This document shows positions 18,845 through 28,260 of a stretch of DNA of 64,000 nucleotides, piece after piece. The notes beneath the pieces are model-generated. The model saw only the letters and a program-made list of their open reading frames with translations. It searched no databases and was not told the origin of the DNA. The first letter of the stretch is position 1, and the number at the start of each line of letters is the position of its first letter. The translations under genes were made by a program, and so were the position numbers. Origin of the DNA: Roseobacter fucihabitans (GTDB lineage: Bacteria; Pseudomonadota; Alphaproteobacteria; Rhodobacterales; Rhodobacteraceae). The stretch spans positions 526,501-590,500 of the forward strand of contig NZ_CP143423.1 of assembly GCF_014337925.2 (NCBI RefSeq), read 5' to 3'.

Positions 18845-19714
18845 ATGGCAGGCGCTTATAATGATCGCGACGGTATGATCTGGATGAACGGTCAGATGAC
18901 CCCTTGGCGCGACGCCAATGTTCATATTTTGACCCATGCCATGCATTATGCCTCCTCGGTTTTTGAAGGTGAGCGGGCCTATAATGGCAAGATTTTCAAG
19001 AGCCGCGCGCATTCCGAGCGCCTGAAACGTTCCGCGGAAATGATTGATTTCGAAATCCCATATACCGTGGATGAGATCGAAGCCGCCAAGGTCGAGGTTC
19101 TCGCCGCGAGCGGTCTGCAAGACGCTTACGTGCGGGCCATCGCCTGGCGTGGTGCAGGCGAAGACATGGGTGTCGCCTCTGCGCGCAACCCGGTGCAACT
19201 GGCCATTGCCGCCTGGGAATGGGGTGCCTATTACGGGGACGCCAAAATGAAGGGGGCCAAGCTTGATATTTCCAAATGGAAACGTCCCAGCCCCGAGACC
19301 ATCCCCAGCCATGCCAAGGCCGCTGGTCTCTATATGATCTGCACCATGTCCAAACACGCTGCCGAGGCTAAGGGCTGTTCGGATGCGATGATGTTTGATT
19401 ATCGCGGCTATGTGGCCGAGGCGACGGGGGCAAACATCTTCTTTGTCAAAGACGGCGAGGTGCATACCCCCGATCCCGATTGTTTCCTGAACGGGATCAC
19501 ACGCCAGACGGTGATTGGCATGCTCAAGGAGCGCCAGATCAAGGTGCATGAACGCCACATCATGCCCGAAGAGCTCGAAGGGTTCGAACAATGCTGGCTC
19601 ACCGGCACAGCCGCCGAGGTGACGCCTGTGGGTCAGATTGGTGATTTTAACTTTGAAGTGGGCAGCATCACGCGCGAAATTGCACAAGGCTATGAGGTTT
19701 TGGTGCGCAGCTGA
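18845..19714 (+). CDS. ilvE: Branched-chain amino-acid aminotransferase
   Basis: This PLP enzyme performs the last step of valine, leucine and isoleucine synthesis. The 289-residue class IV aminotransferase shows HAMHYASSVFEGERAYNG near residue 34, the PLP-lysine region IPSHAKAAGLYM near 155-166 and EATGANIFFVKDGEVHTPD near 194. The ATG at 18845 has AAGGA just upstream. A GC-rich hairpin follows the stop. Confidence 0.93.
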   Translation: MAGAYNDRDGMIWMNGQMTPWRDANVHILTHAMHYASSVFEGERAYNGKIFKSRAHSERLKRSAEMIDFEIPYTVDEIEAAKVEVLAASGLQDAYVRAIAWRGAGEDMGVASARNPVQLAIAAWEWGAYYGDAKMKGAKLDISKWKRPSPETIPSHAKAAGLYMICTMSKHAAEAKGCSDAMMFDYRGYVAEATGANIFFVKDGEVHTPDPDCFLNGITRQTVIGMLKERQIKVHERHIMPEELEGFEQCWLTGTAAEVTPVGQIGDFNFEVGSITREIAQGYEVLVRS

Positions 19715-19746
19715 GGTCTGTGGCGGAATGCGCCGGTAACAAGGAG

Positions 19747-19767
19747 CGGGCCCATAAACCGGGCCCG
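19747..19767 (+). terminator. Possible terminator after ilvE
   Basis: CGGGCCC and GGGCCCG form a 7-bp stem around a seven-base loop, 32 bases past the ilvE stop. There is no clear T-run, so it could instead be an mRNA-stabilising hairpin. Confidence 0.45.
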
Positions 19768-19900
19768 TCTCGGGAACCTTGGATCTAGGGTTAATAGCCC
19801 TTTCTAAAATAGTTAATTGTATGTTAACCAATCGCTGTCGCAGCGAGCGGCTTATAACCAATGACTGAATTTTACGACGTCTGTTGAGAGGACATATAAT

Positions 19901-20569
19901 ATGAAAATTACCGGATTGGCTTTGGCCATTGCGATGACTGTGCCGTTTGCGGCCGGTGCTGCGACGATGAGTGCGACGAATTTGACGGTTAATATCTACC
20001 AGTCGGATAACACTGGCAATACTGGCAACACGGCAGATGCGATCTTGGCAAATGTGGGCCCTGCAAACTTCCTTGGAACGGCGTCCTTCACAGGGATTTT
20101 GGACTTTGACACGCAGGATTCCGCAGACACGTCGACCATCGATGACTGGCTCACAAGCAAGGGTGGCACCTATACCGAACTTGGTGCGGGATTCGATGAA
20201 ACGCTTAAAATCAGCTTCCCTGACATCGGCACGAACTCCGCCCGGACGACGTGGTTTGAATTCATCGGTGGAAGTGCATCGGTTTTCGATTTTACCGTGA
20301 AACATGACGATGGCGTGTGTTTTTACGAAAGCGGTGTGCAGGAAACCTGCTCGCAGACACCCACCCAGGTCGTAACGACAAATGGTTTTTCCTATGACGG
20401 CGGCGTTTTCCAACTGTTGTATGCTGCAACAAACGGCGATCCATCGGTTCTGAAAGTGACCAGCAATGACGACGTGACGCTTGAGCCGGTGCCGCTGCCA
20501 GCAAGCGCATTGCTTCTGATGGGTGGTTTGGCCGGATTGGGCATGATGCGCCGCCGTCGTAAATCGTAA
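19901..20569 (+). CDS. Exported protein with VPLPA-CTERM sorting tail
   Basis: This 222-residue protein has a Sec signal peptide (about residues 1-20, ending FAAGAA) and a long polar middle rich in T, N, D and S. The C-terminal tail is VPLPASALLLMGGLAGLG followed by a basic cluster. That tail is the Rhodobacterales variant of PEP-CTERM, processed by an exosortase-type enzyme, so the protein is probably surface-attached or released. The middle region matches no domain I know. No exosortase gene lies in the window. GAGAGG precedes the ATG, and a strong terminator follows, so it is a single-gene unit. Confidence 0.88.
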   Translation: MKITGLALAIAMTVPFAAGAATMSATNLTVNIYQSDNTGNTGNTADAILANVGPANFLGTASFTGILDFDTQDSADTSTIDDWLTSKGGTYTELGAGFDETLKISFPDIGTNSARTTWFEFIGGSASVFDFTVKHDDGVCFYESGVQETCSQTPTQVVTTNGFSYDGGVFQLLYAATNGDPSVLKVTSNDDVTLEPVPLPASALLLMGGLAGLGMMRRRRKS

Positions 20570-20592
20570 CCTGGCGTAAATTAGGTCTGACA

Positions 20593-20625
20593 AAGGCGGC
20601 CATTGTGCCGCCTTCGTGCTTTTTG
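20593..20625 (+). terminator. Rho-independent terminator
   Basis: AAGGCGGC and GCCGCCTT pair perfectly around CATTGT, followed shortly by five T. It lies 24 bases after the VPLPA-CTERM gene. Confidence 0.85.
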
Positions 20626-20928
20626 ATGGTCCATGTTTGAAAATGGATCGCACTACCAACCTCCAGTACCTTTTGCGATGCCGATCACACGGGTGAAGGC
20701 TTTGGCGCTCCGCTGGAAAGGGTTGCCTGGCCCGGCTGCGCGTTAAGGTCGGGACCTATGCCATTAGGCTTCGGAGGGGTTATCCGTTGCAATCGGGCAT
20801 ATCAGTATGAGCGCCTGCCCATAGCGCGGGGGCGAGGCGTCTGATATCAAAATAAGCGCAATGAGCAGCGCTGTTTTATCCGCAAATGCCTCAGACTTTG
20901 CAGGGTGCATTCCCAACCATTCGACGGT
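20626..20928. other. Intergenic stretch with nothing recognised
   Basis: About 300 bases separate the terminator from the cobO stop. I see no RNA gene or plausible coding frame. It could hold the 3' end signals of cobO. Confidence 0.4.
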
Positions 20929-21528
20929 CTAAAAATCAACACCGCGCTGTGCTTTTATGCCCGCCTTATAGGGGTGTTTCACTTCGGTCATCTCAGTGAC
21001 CAGATCGGCATATTCCATCAATTCGGGTTTGGCATTGCGTCCGGTTAAAATCACGCCGGTGCGTTTATTGCGGCTCTCAAGGCTTTCGATGACCTTATGC
21101 ACGTCCAGGTAATCATAACGCAGGGCGATGTTGATTTCGTCCAGGACGATCAGATCATACTCACCGCTCTGCATCATCTGCACGCCCTTGGCAAAGGCGG
21201 CTTGGGCGGCGGCGATATCGCGCTCCTTGTCCTGCGTGTCCCAGGTGAAGCCTTCGCCCATCGTATGCCATGTGACATCGCCCAGCTGGTCAAAAAACCG
21301 CTTTTCGCCTGTGATCCATTTGCCCTTGATGAACTGAACCACACCGACTTTCTGCTTCCACCCCAGCGCGCGGATGACCACACCGAAGGCGCTTGACGAT
21401 TTGCCTTTGCCATTGCCGGTATGCACCAGAATGAGCCCCTTTTCGGGGTCCTGAGCCGCAGCGACCTTCGCGCGGTGCTTGGCCTGCACCTGTTTCATCT
21501 CTGCCTTATGGCTTTCTGCGTCACTCAT
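20929..21528 (-). CDS. cobO: Cob(I)yrinic acid a,c-diamide adenosyltransferase
   Basis: This 199-residue enzyme transfers adenosine from ATP to cobalt in corrinoid synthesis or salvage (CobO/BtuR family). The P-loop is LVHTGNGKGKSSSAFGVVIR near residues 34-53. Conserved VVQFIKGKWITGEKRF and LIVLDEINIALRYDYLD follow. The length is normal. It lies alone; other cobalamin genes are outside the window. The next upstream gene is 38 bases away on the same strand. Confidence 0.93.
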   Translation of the reverse strand: MSDAESHKAEMKQVQAKHRAKVAAAQDPEKGLILVHTGNGKGKSSSAFGVVIRALGWKQKVGVVQFIKGKWITGEKRFFDQLGDVTWHTMGEGFTWDTQDKERDIAAAQAAFAKGVQMMQSGEYDLIVLDEINIALRYDYLDVHKVIESLESRNKRTGVILTGRNAKPELMEYADLVTEMTEVKHPYKAGIKAQRGVDF

Positions 21529-21566
21529 CGGTTTATCCTCGTGGTTCTGGTTTTGTCAAAAACGCT

Positions 21567-22541
21567 TTAGGGGGTTCCTGAGGGGGGCATATTGGGTTTT
21601 GATTTGCTGCGGTCCAGTCCCAATTGACGTTCGCGCCAAATGATCAGAATACCGCCGGCGATCACCAGGCTGGCCCCTAGTATGATGGGGCCGGTGGGTA
21701 CCTCGTCAAAGGCGACATAGCCGATGATGCTGGCAAAGATCATCGAGGCATAGTCAAAAGGCGCGAGCATAGAGGCCCCGCCGAAGCGATAGGACGCCGT
21801 CACCATGATCTGTGCCACGCCCCCGACCAGACCGGCCGAGATCAGCCACATCAAGACCGAAGGTTGCGGCCAGAGCCAGACAAAGGAGGGATGATCCACG
21901 ACCAACCCGATGGGCGCGGAAAGGAGCGCGAGGCAGGTGGCCGTCGCGGAGAAGTAAAAGACAATCGCCGCCGTGTGATCGGTCATGACCAGTCGACGGA
22001 CGTGGATTTGCACAAGCGCGCGCAGGATCGACGCAATAAGCACCATTATGGCCCCCAGCGTGGCGGCTTGCGACATTTCATCGGCACCGACGCTCAGGCG
22101 CGGGGCCATGACGATCATCACGCCGATCAGACCCAGCGCCACCGCAGAAAGGCGTATCAGCCTGACACGTTCGCCCAGGAACATCGCGGCAAAGATCACG
22201 GCGAACATCGGTGAAGCATAGCCTATCGCGGTCACCTCGGGCAGGGGCAGCAGACCCAGCCCGGCAAAGGTCAGACCCATGGCCGTCGTGCCGAACAGCC
22301 CACGCCAGACATGGCCCATGAGGTTTGACGGGATCAGCCCCTGGCGTAATTGTCCGCGTTGCCACAGCCAAAGCAGGATAATCGGCATGGCGCAGAGAGA
22401 GCGGAAGAAAACGGCTTCACCGGGGGGCACGTCGTCGGAAACGCTTTTGATGATTGCGGCCATGACCATGAATAAAAAGACCGCGCAAAGCTTCAAAGCA
22501 ATTGCGCGGCCCGGTCGATGTTGGGTGAGGTCCTGGGCCAT
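21567..22541 (-). CDS. EamA/DMT-family transporter
   Basis: This 324-residue inner-membrane protein has ten predicted hydrophobic segments in two EamA repeats; the first begins LCAVFLFMVMAAIIKSVSDD. It shows the conserved ALGLIGVMIVMAPRLS at the end of repeat one. The basic C-terminal tail (ERQLGLDRSKSKPN) is cytoplasmic by the positive-inside rule. Substrate unknown. It is co-directional with cobO and could share its transcript, but no functional link is evident. Confidence 0.85.
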   Translation of the reverse strand: MAQDLTQHRPGRAIALKLCAVFLFMVMAAIIKSVSDDVPPGEAVFFRSLCAMPIILLWLWQRGQLRQGLIPSNLMGHVWRGLFGTTAMGLTFAGLGLLPLPEVTAIGYASPMFAVIFAAMFLGERVRLIRLSAVALGLIGVMIVMAPRLSVGADEMSQAATLGAIMVLIASILRALVQIHVRRLVMTDHTAAIVFYFSATATCLALLSAPIGLVVDHPSFVWLWPQPSVLMWLISAGLVGGVAQIMVTASYRFGGASMLAPFDYASMIFASIIGYVAFDEVPTGPIILGASLVIAGGILIIWRERQLGLDRSKSKPNMPPSGTP

Positions 22542-22610
22542 GGGCGTTTCTTGCGCCCCTGCACGGGAAAGATCAAGCGCCGGGAAGGGGCGCTCGATCC
22601 TGTGTCAGCT

Positions 22611-22991
22611 TCAGTTCAATGCGGCGACGCCGAGGGGGACCGAGAACTTCAGGCACCAGATGTAGATTTCATTGTAATCGTCGATGTTTACGGAGGCGGG
22701 CACGGTATAGACTTGCTTGCCATTGAGGTTTTTGAGTTCACCAAGATCTGCCTCGGGCGCATAGCTGCCATCTTTGCCGAAGGCGACGCGGGGGTCCGGT
22801 GCGCCATCCAGCGAGAAGTTTTCGTCCAGTGTGACGGTCGCGGTGCCGTCCGCGTTTTTGACGATACTCACGTTGCCGGCCGTGATGTGGTCGCTTTTTC
22901 CGATGAAGCTGCCGGAGGGTTCGGCGGCGGCCCCGAAGGTTGCAAGAACGGTGAGGCTGAGGGCGAGGACGGCATTAACGAGGAATTTCAT
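22611..22991 (-). CDS. Secreted DM13-like domain protein
   Basis: This 126-residue protein has a signal peptide (MKFLVNAVLALSLTVLATFG, cleaved near AAA) and one compact domain. The domain pattern GSFIGKSDHITAGNVSIVKN, then DGAPDPRVAFG and YNEIYIWCLKFSVPLGVA resembles DM13, a domain proposed to take part in electron transfer or redox sensing. It carries one cysteine in YIWCLKF, as DM13 domains usually do. The gene is divergent from a TetR regulator across a 142-base gap with repeated motifs, so the regulator probably controls it. Confidence 0.75.
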   Translation of the reverse strand: MKFLVNAVLALSLTVLATFGAAAEPSGSFIGKSDHITAGNVSIVKNADGTATVTLDENFSLDGAPDPRVAFGKDGSYAPEADLGELKNLNGKQVYTVPASVNIDDYNEIYIWCLKFSVPLGVAALN

Positions 22992-23050
22992 GATGTCGGT
23001 CTTTCTGTTTGAAGCGGTTACGTATTGTGATGACCTGAATTTGTAGTTTG

Positions 23051-23114
23051 GAACCGATAGGTACAATACACGTTCGCGTGAGTTGTGTAACAGTCAGTTC
23101 CGAACTATATGTAC
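23051..23114. promoter_or_regulatory. Possible TetR operator pair
   Basis: GAACCGATAGGTAC (23051-23064) and GAACTATATGTAC (23102-23114) form an imperfect direct repeat in the divergent promoter between the DM13-like gene and the TetR gene. This is the expected place for an autoregulatory site; binding is not shown. Confidence 0.4.
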
Positions 23115-23133
23115 CACAACACAGGAGAGGTTT

Positions 23134-23727
23134 ATGGCACGACCCAGAGAGTTCGACCCCGAGGATGCGATCAAACGGGCGACGGGTGTATTTTGGCAAA
23201 AGGGCTATCTGGAGGCATCGCTTCCGGATCTGCTGGAGGGTATGGGACTGACGCGTGGCAGCCTCTACAAGGCCTTCAAGGACAAAAAGACCCTTTTTCT
23301 GCTGGTTCTTGCGCACTACCAGGATGAAGCGGTCGGGGCGGCTCAGGCGCGGCTGACCAATCCGCAGGTGCCTGATGGGCGGCTCAGGATCCTGAGCCTG
23401 TTTCAGGCGCTGGCCACGGCTGTGGCAGCGGGGGATGCGCGGGGGTGTCTGTTGTGCTCGGCGGCGGCGGGCTATGAAATGTCCGATCCGGAAATTGCGG
23501 CAGCCGTGGAGCAGGGTATGGAGGGCATCCGCGCCGGGTTGGAGGCGGCGCTGCGGGACTCACTGACACATGCGGACCAATCCAAGGAGGCACAGCGCGC
23601 CCTGGCAAACATGCTCCTGACGCAATATATCGGTCTGTGCGTTCTGGCCCGGTCGCGCATGTCGCTGGGCGTGATCGAGCAATGCACGGGCCATGTTGCG
23701 CAGTTATTGGGCCTGGAGCGCGCGTAA
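23134..23727 (+). CDS. TetR-family regulator
   Basis: This 197-residue repressor has the N-terminal HTH (EASLPDLLEGMGLTRGSLYK at about residues 26-45) followed by AFKDKKTLFLLVL. The C-terminal part has the GDARGCLLCSAAAGYEMSD pattern of AcrR-like members with a conserved cysteine. The ATG at 23134 has GGAGAGG upstream. It probably represses the divergent DM13-like gene. The ligand is unknown, though the CLLC cysteines could make it redox-responsive. Confidence 0.87.
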   Translation: MARPREFDPEDAIKRATGVFWQKGYLEASLPDLLEGMGLTRGSLYKAFKDKKTLFLLVLAHYQDEAVGAAQARLTNPQVPDGRLRILSLFQALATAVAAGDARGCLLCSAAAGYEMSDPEIAAAVEQGMEGIRAGLEAALRDSLTHADQSKEAQRALANMLLTQYIGLCVLARSRMSLGVIEQCTGHVAQLLGLERA

Positions 23728-23737
23728 CCGGCGTCTT

Positions 23738-24838
23738 TTAACCGATCTGGCCTTTGTTTTCCCCGACCTGACCCCGGTGCAACAGCAGGTGATCCAGCAG
23801 AACACAGGCCATCATCGCCTCCCCGACCGGCACCGCACGAATGCCCACGCAGGGGTCATGGCGTCCTTTGGTGATGATCTCGGTGTCTTCGCCGCTCCTG
23901 GTGATCGTCCGGCGTGTGGTCAGGATGCTGGAGGTCGGCTTCACGGCAAAGCGTACGACGATGTCCTGGCCCGTGCTGATCCCGCCCAGGATCCCGCCCG
24001 CATGGTTGGAAGAGTAAACCGGCCCCTCCGGACCCATGCTGATCTCATCGGCGTTCAATTCACCGGTCAGCATCGCCGCCGACATGCCCTCGCCAATCTC
24101 CACGCCCTTGACCGCATTGATGCTCATCATCCCCGCTGCGAGGTCCGTGTCGAGCTTGCCATAGACCGGCGCGCCCAAACCCGCGGGTACGCCGCGCGCG
24201 ACCACTTCGATGATCGCGCCAACCGAACTGCCCGATTTGCGCAACCCATCAAGGTATTGCGCCCACTCCTGCGCCGCCGCGGCATCCGGCACCCAAAACG
24301 GGTTCTGATCGATTTGGTTCCAATCAAACCGATCCCGGTTGATCTGATGCGGGCCCATCTGTGTCATGTACCCCTTGATCGCAACGCCTGGAACCAGCGC
24401 TGCAAGTGCGGCGCGCGCAAGACCGCCCGCTGCAACACGCGCTGCCGTTTCGCGCGCGCTTGAGCGACCACCGCCGCGATAATCGCGGATACCGTATTTC
24501 TGATAATAGGTGATATCCGCATGACCGGGACGGAATTTATCCTTGATATCCCCATAATCCTTGGAACGTTGGTCGGTGTTCTCGATCATCAACTGCACCG
24601 GCGTGCCCGTCGTGACCCCCTCGAATGTGCCCGATAGGATCCGCACCTCATCCGCCTCGCGTCGCTGTGTGGTGTATTTATTCTGACCGGGTTTGCGCTT
24701 GTCCATCCAGGTCTGGATCATCGCTTCGTCAATCGCCACGCCGGGCGGGCAGCCGTCAACGGTCGCCCCCAGGGCGGGTCCATGGCTTTCCCCCCATGTC
24801 GTGACGCGGAAAAGATGGCCAAAGCTGTTCATCGACAT
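23738..24838 (-). CDS. aroC: Chorismate synthase
   Basis: This 366-residue enzyme converts EPSP to chorismate with reduced FMN, the last shikimate-pathway step. Signatures are [18 protein letters not shown] near the N-terminus and [19 protein letters not shown] near residue 132, plus the C-terminal [18 protein letters not shown]. The length is standard. It stands alone, divergent from the thiamine transport operon. Confidence 0.96.
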   Translation of the reverse strand: MSMNSFGHLFRVTTWGESHGPALGATVDGCPPGVAIDEAMIQTWMDKRKPGQNKYTTQRREADEVRILSGTFEGVTTGTPVQLMIENTDQRSKDYGDIKDKFRPGHADITYYQKYGIRDYRGGGRSSARETAARVAAGGLARAALAALVPGVAIKGYMTQMGPHQINRDRFDWNQIDQNPFWVPDAAAAQEWAQYLDGLRKSGSSVGAIIEVVARGVPAGLGAPVYGKLDTDLAAGMMSINAVKGVEIGEGMSAAMLTGELNADEISMGPEGPVYSSNHAGGILGGISTGQDIVVRFAVKPTSSILTTRRTITRSGEDTEIITKGRHDPCVGIRAVPVGEAMMACVLLDHLLLHRGQVGENKGQIG

Positions 24839-24937
24839 TGCACAAACTCCCTTGCTTGCGGTGCTTAGCCGGGCAGGCGGGTCGCCTCAAGAGCTTATCG
24901 CTTGCCAATCACCCGGTCGCATATTAACCATCGCCCT

Positions 24938-25017
24938 ACCTCGGGGGGCCATTCCGGCTGAGATGTGTTGCACACGGACCCGTAGAACCTGAACCGGTTA
25001 AGACCGGCGGAGGGAAG
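24938..25017 (+). ncRNA. TPP riboswitch (THI element)
   Basis: The conserved THI core is readable: TCGGGGGGCC, then GGCTGAGATG, then GACCCGTAGAACCTGAACCG and the closing GTTAAGACCGGCGGAGGGAA. It sits just upstream of thiB, so thiamine diphosphate should lower expression of the transporter. Confidence 0.95.
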
Positions 25018-25068
25018 GTTGAGCTGATCATCCTCTTTCGCCGTTCGACGCATTTGAGAGGATTGATC

Positions 25069-26049
25069 ATGCGAAGAACTCTACTTGCCACCACGCTGCT
25101 GCTGGCCACACAGGCCGGGGCTGATACGCCCGTACTCACCGTCTATGCGGGGGATTATTTCACTTCCGAATGGGGCCCCGGCCCGATGATCGAGACGGGA
25201 TTTGAAGAAATCTGCGGCTGCGATCTGCAATTTGCCACCGGTGATCTGCTGCCGCGCCTGCTGCTCGAAGGAGAGCGGACCAAGGCCGATGTGGTCATCG
25301 GGCTGACCTCGGATGTGACGGCCAAAGCCCGCGAGACCGGGCTTTTCGCCCCACATGGGCAGGACAACAGCGCGCTGACACTGCCGATTGAGTGGACGGA
25401 TGATACCTTCCTGCCCTTCAACTATGGGCACACCGCTTTCATCTATAACGAAACGACCATGGACGCGCCCCCGGCCAGTTTTGCCGATCTGCTGGACATG
25501 CCCGATGACGTCAAAATCGTGATCCAGGACCCGCGCACATCGATTTCCGGCCTTGCTTTGGTCCTTTGGGTGCAAGCAGTTTATGGTGAGGAGGCGGGCG
25601 ACGTCTGGAGCAAACTCGCGCCCAAAATCCTGACCGTGACCAAGGATTGGTCCGCCAGCTACGGCATGTTCACGGACGGCGAGGTCGATATGGTGCTCAG
25701 CTACACCACCTCGCCCGCCTACCACATGTTCGCTGAAGAGGATTTCACCAAAAAGGCCGCGATCTTCCCCGAAGGTCACTATTTCATGGTCGAAACCGTG
25801 GGCAAAATTGCGCAGACGGACCAACCGGAACTGGCCGATGCCTTCATGGCCTATGTCCTCAGCAATGATTTCCAGCGCATGATACCCACCGCGAACTGGT
25901 CGCTGCCCTCGGCTCTGCCAGCGGATCAATGGCCCGAAGGATGGGCGCAATTGCCGCTGCCAGAAAAAGTGCTGTTTTATTCCGAAGACGAAGCAGCTGC
26001 CCTCAAGGATCAGGCGGTTGAGACATGGCGCAACGCGCTCAGCCAATAA
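25069..26049 (+). CDS. thiB: Thiamine-binding periplasmic protein
   Basis: This 326-residue periplasmic component of the thiamine ABC importer has a signal peptide (LLATTLLLATQAGA) and then PVLTVYAGDYFTSEWGPG, the usual start of ThiB. It also shows KDWSASYGMFTDGEVDMVLS with the conserved substrate-binding S-Y pattern. The ATG at 25069 has GAGAGGA six bases upstream. It follows the TPP riboswitch and overlaps thiP by 25 bases. Confidence 0.93.
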   Translation: MRRTLLATTLLLATQAGADTPVLTVYAGDYFTSEWGPGPMIETGFEEICGCDLQFATGDLLPRLLLEGERTKADVVIGLTSDVTAKARETGLFAPHGQDNSALTLPIEWTDDTFLPFNYGHTAFIYNETTMDAPPASFADLLDMPDDVKIVIQDPRTSISGLALVLWVQAVYGEEAGDVWSKLAPKILTVTKDWSASYGMFTDGEVDMVLSYTTSPAYHMFAEEDFTKKAAIFPEGHYFMVETVGKIAQTDQPELADAFMAYVLSNDFQRMIPTANWSLPSALPADQWPEGWAQLPLPEKVLFYSEDEAAALKDQAVETWRNALSQ

Positions 26050-27581
26050 TTGGCAAAACCGGGATCATCGCAGGCGGCTTTGTGCTCGCGGTGGTCTTGT
26101 TGGCCTTCCTCGGCATTGGGTTGCGTGCGGATGTCGGGCGCGGTCTTGGCCCGGCGGAATGGGCGGCAATCCGGTTCACATTGTTGCAATCGGCCCTTTC
26201 CGCGCTGATTTCCGTGGCCTGCGCGATCCCTCTGGCGCGCGCGCTTGCCCGGCGTCGGTTCATCGGGCGCGGTGTGTTGATCACACTGCTGGGGGCGCCC
26301 TTCATCCTGCCGGTCATCGTCGCCGTGCTGGGGCTTTTGACGGTTTTCGGGCGCTCCGGATGGGCCAATGTCGCGCTGGAAGCGGTGGGTTTGCCCTCGA
26401 TATCCATCTACGGGCTGCACGGTGTTGTTCTGGCGCATGTGTTTTTCAACCTGCCCTTGGCCACGCGTCTTCTCTTGCAAGGTTGGCAAAGCATCCCCGC
26501 CGAACGCTTCCGCCTTGCCGCACAGCTCGATTTGCCGCCAAAAATGATCCAGCGCACATTGGAACTCCCGTTATTGTTGCAGATCGCACCCGGCGCAACC
26601 GCGCTTATTTTCGTGATATGCCTGACCAGTTTTGCCGTGGCGCTGACGCTGGGAGGCGGTCCTCGTGCCACGACCATCGAACTGGCGATCTACCAGGCCT
26701 TTCGGTTTGATTTCGACCTGTCGCGGGCGGCTCTACTCTCCTTTATCCAATTGGGGCTGGCAGGCGGTGCAGCTCTTGTTGCGCTCTGGATTATTCCGAA
26801 CATCCCCGTCAGCGCGGGGCTGGATCGCGAGTTGCGCCGGTGGGACGCGCGCGGTGGTTTCCAGCGACTACACGATAGCGCCGTCATAACGTTGGGCAGC
26901 GCATTTTTGCTCCTGCCGCTCTTCGCGATCGTGCTTGCCGGGTTGCAGGGCCTGCCGCAAATGCCAACCGGTGTCTGGAGAACAGCAGGCAATTCGCTGG
27001 GTGTCGCCCTGCTCAGCATCGCCGTTCTGCTGATCATTGCACTGCCCATGGCCGGATGGATCGCTTCGCGCCGCGCCGGGGGGGCAGAGGCCATTGGCCT
27101 GATCGGGCTGTCTGCCTCTCCGCTCATGATCGGGACGGGCTGGTTCATCCTGATCAACCCCATCGCGGACCCGGTGCCGCTTGCGTTGCCCGTGACCGCG
27201 CTGATCAACGCGCTGATGGCGCTGCCTTTTGCGCTGCGGATTCTGGTGCCACCGATGCGGGATGTGCTGAGCACCTATGACCGCATCTCCCGCTCCTTGG
27301 GGCTGGCGGGGTGGTCCGCGTGGCGTTGGCTGGTGCTGCCGCGCCTGCGGGCGCAGATCGGGTTTACCGCGGGATTGACGGGGGCGCTGTCCGTGGGCGA
27401 CCTCGGCGTCATCGCGCTTTTTGCCGACCCGGATCGTGCGACCTTGCCGTTGCAAATGTATCGTTTGATGGGGGCTTACCGGACCGAAGCCGCGGCGGGG
27501 GCGGCTTTGCTGTTGTTGGCGATGGCGCTGGGGCTGTTCTGGATCTGTGACAAGGGAGGCCGCTGGCGTGCTGAGGCTTGA
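26025..27581 (+). CDS. thiP: Thiamine ABC transporter permease
   Basis: This 518-residue permease contains two fused BPD-type halves, as in ThiP. EAA-like loops are seen in LAAQLDLPPKMIQRTLELPL and in ISRSLGLAGWSAWRWLVLPR. About twelve membrane segments are visible. It overlaps thiB and thiQ at its two ends, giving one tightly coupled operon. Confidence 0.92.
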   Translation: MAQRAQPIIGKTGIIAGGFVLAVVLLAFLGIGLRADVGRGLGPAEWAAIRFTLLQSALSALISVACAIPLARALARRRFIGRGVLITLLGAPFILPVIVAVLGLLTVFGRSGWANVALEAVGLPSISIYGLHGVVLAHVFFNLPLATRLLLQGWQSIPAERFRLAAQLDLPPKMIQRTLELPLLLQIAPGATALIFVICLTSFAVALTLGGGPRATTIELAIYQAFRFDFDLSRAALLSFIQLGLAGGAALVALWIIPNIPVSAGLDRELRRWDARGGFQRLHDSAVITLGSAFLLLPLFAIVLAGLQGLPQMPTGVWRTAGNSLGVALLSIAVLLIIALPMAGWIASRRAGGAEAIGLIGLSASPLMIGTGWFILINPIADPVPLALPVTALINALMALPFALRILVPPMRDVLSTYDRISRSLGLAGWSAWRWLVLPRLRAQIGFTAGLTGALSVGDLGVIALFADPDRATLPLQMYRLMGAYRTEAAAGAALLLLAMALGLFWICDKGGRWRAEA

Positions 27582-28260
27582 AGACATCATCATAACGCAA
27601 GGCGATTTCCGGTTAAGGGCGGGTTTCGATATCGCGACAGGTCGCAAAACCGCTGTGATCGGGCCTTCGGGGTCGGGCAAATCCACCTTGCTGGCGGCCA
27701 TCGGTGGATTTCTGGAGCTTGGCGGGGGCCGGTTATGGTGGAACGACAGCGAAATCACCAACGCGCGTCCGGGCGCGCGTCCCATTGCCATGTTGTTTCA
27801 GGACAACAACCTGTTTCCGCATTTGAGCATTCGCAAGAACATCGGGCTGGGTATCCGCCCCGACTTGAAAGTGTCGCATGAGGATCAAACCCGCATCGAC
27901 AAGGCCCTGCAACGCGTGGGCTTGCAGGATATGGGGGATCGCAAGCCGGGACAATTGTCCGGCGGTCAACAAAGCCGCGCGGCACTGGCGCGGGTTTTGG
28001 TGCAGGGTAAACCCGTGATCTTGCTGGACGAGCCCTTTGCGGCTCTGGGGCCTGCGCTGCGCCAAGAAATGCTGGATCTGGTGCAGGATTTAAGCGCGGA
28101 AACCGGCGCGACGCTGTTGATGGTCACGCATGACCCGCAGGATGTCCGCCGCATCGCGGATGACGTGATCTTTGTCGAGGGCGGGCGCGCAGCGGCACCG
28201 CAACCGGCGGCGGCATTGCTGGAAAACCCGCCCCCGGCCTTGCGGGCCTATCTGGGTTAG
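27568..28260 (+). CDS. thiQ: Thiamine ABC transporter ATPase
   Basis: This 230-residue ABC ATPase has Walker A IGPSGSGKSTLLAAIGGF near residue 30, signature LSGGQQSRAALARVL and Walker B VILLDEPFAALGP, followed by the H-loop MVTHDPQD. A GTG start at 27568 is preferred because GGGAGG lies eight bases upstream; a GTG at 27547 is the alternative. Its stop overlaps the end of the convergent lumazine synthase gene by four bases. Confidence 0.92.
   Translation: MLRLEDIIITQGDFRLRAGFDIATGRKTAVIGPSGSGKSTLLAAIGGFLELGGGRLWWNDSEITNARPGARPIAMLFQDNNLFPHLSIRKNIGLGIRPDLKVSHEDQTRIDKALQRVGLQDMGDRKPGQLSGGQQSRAALARVLVQGKPVILLDEPFAALGPALRQEMLDLVQDLSAETGATLLMVTHDPQDVRRIADDVIFVEGGRAAAPQPAAALLENPPPALRAYLG

Noticed and set aside
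18791-20659. A 622-codon reverse-strand frame opposite ilvE and the VPLPA-CTERM gene
   Set aside because: It has no family resemblance, while both forward genes are clear; it is a GC-rich antisense frame.
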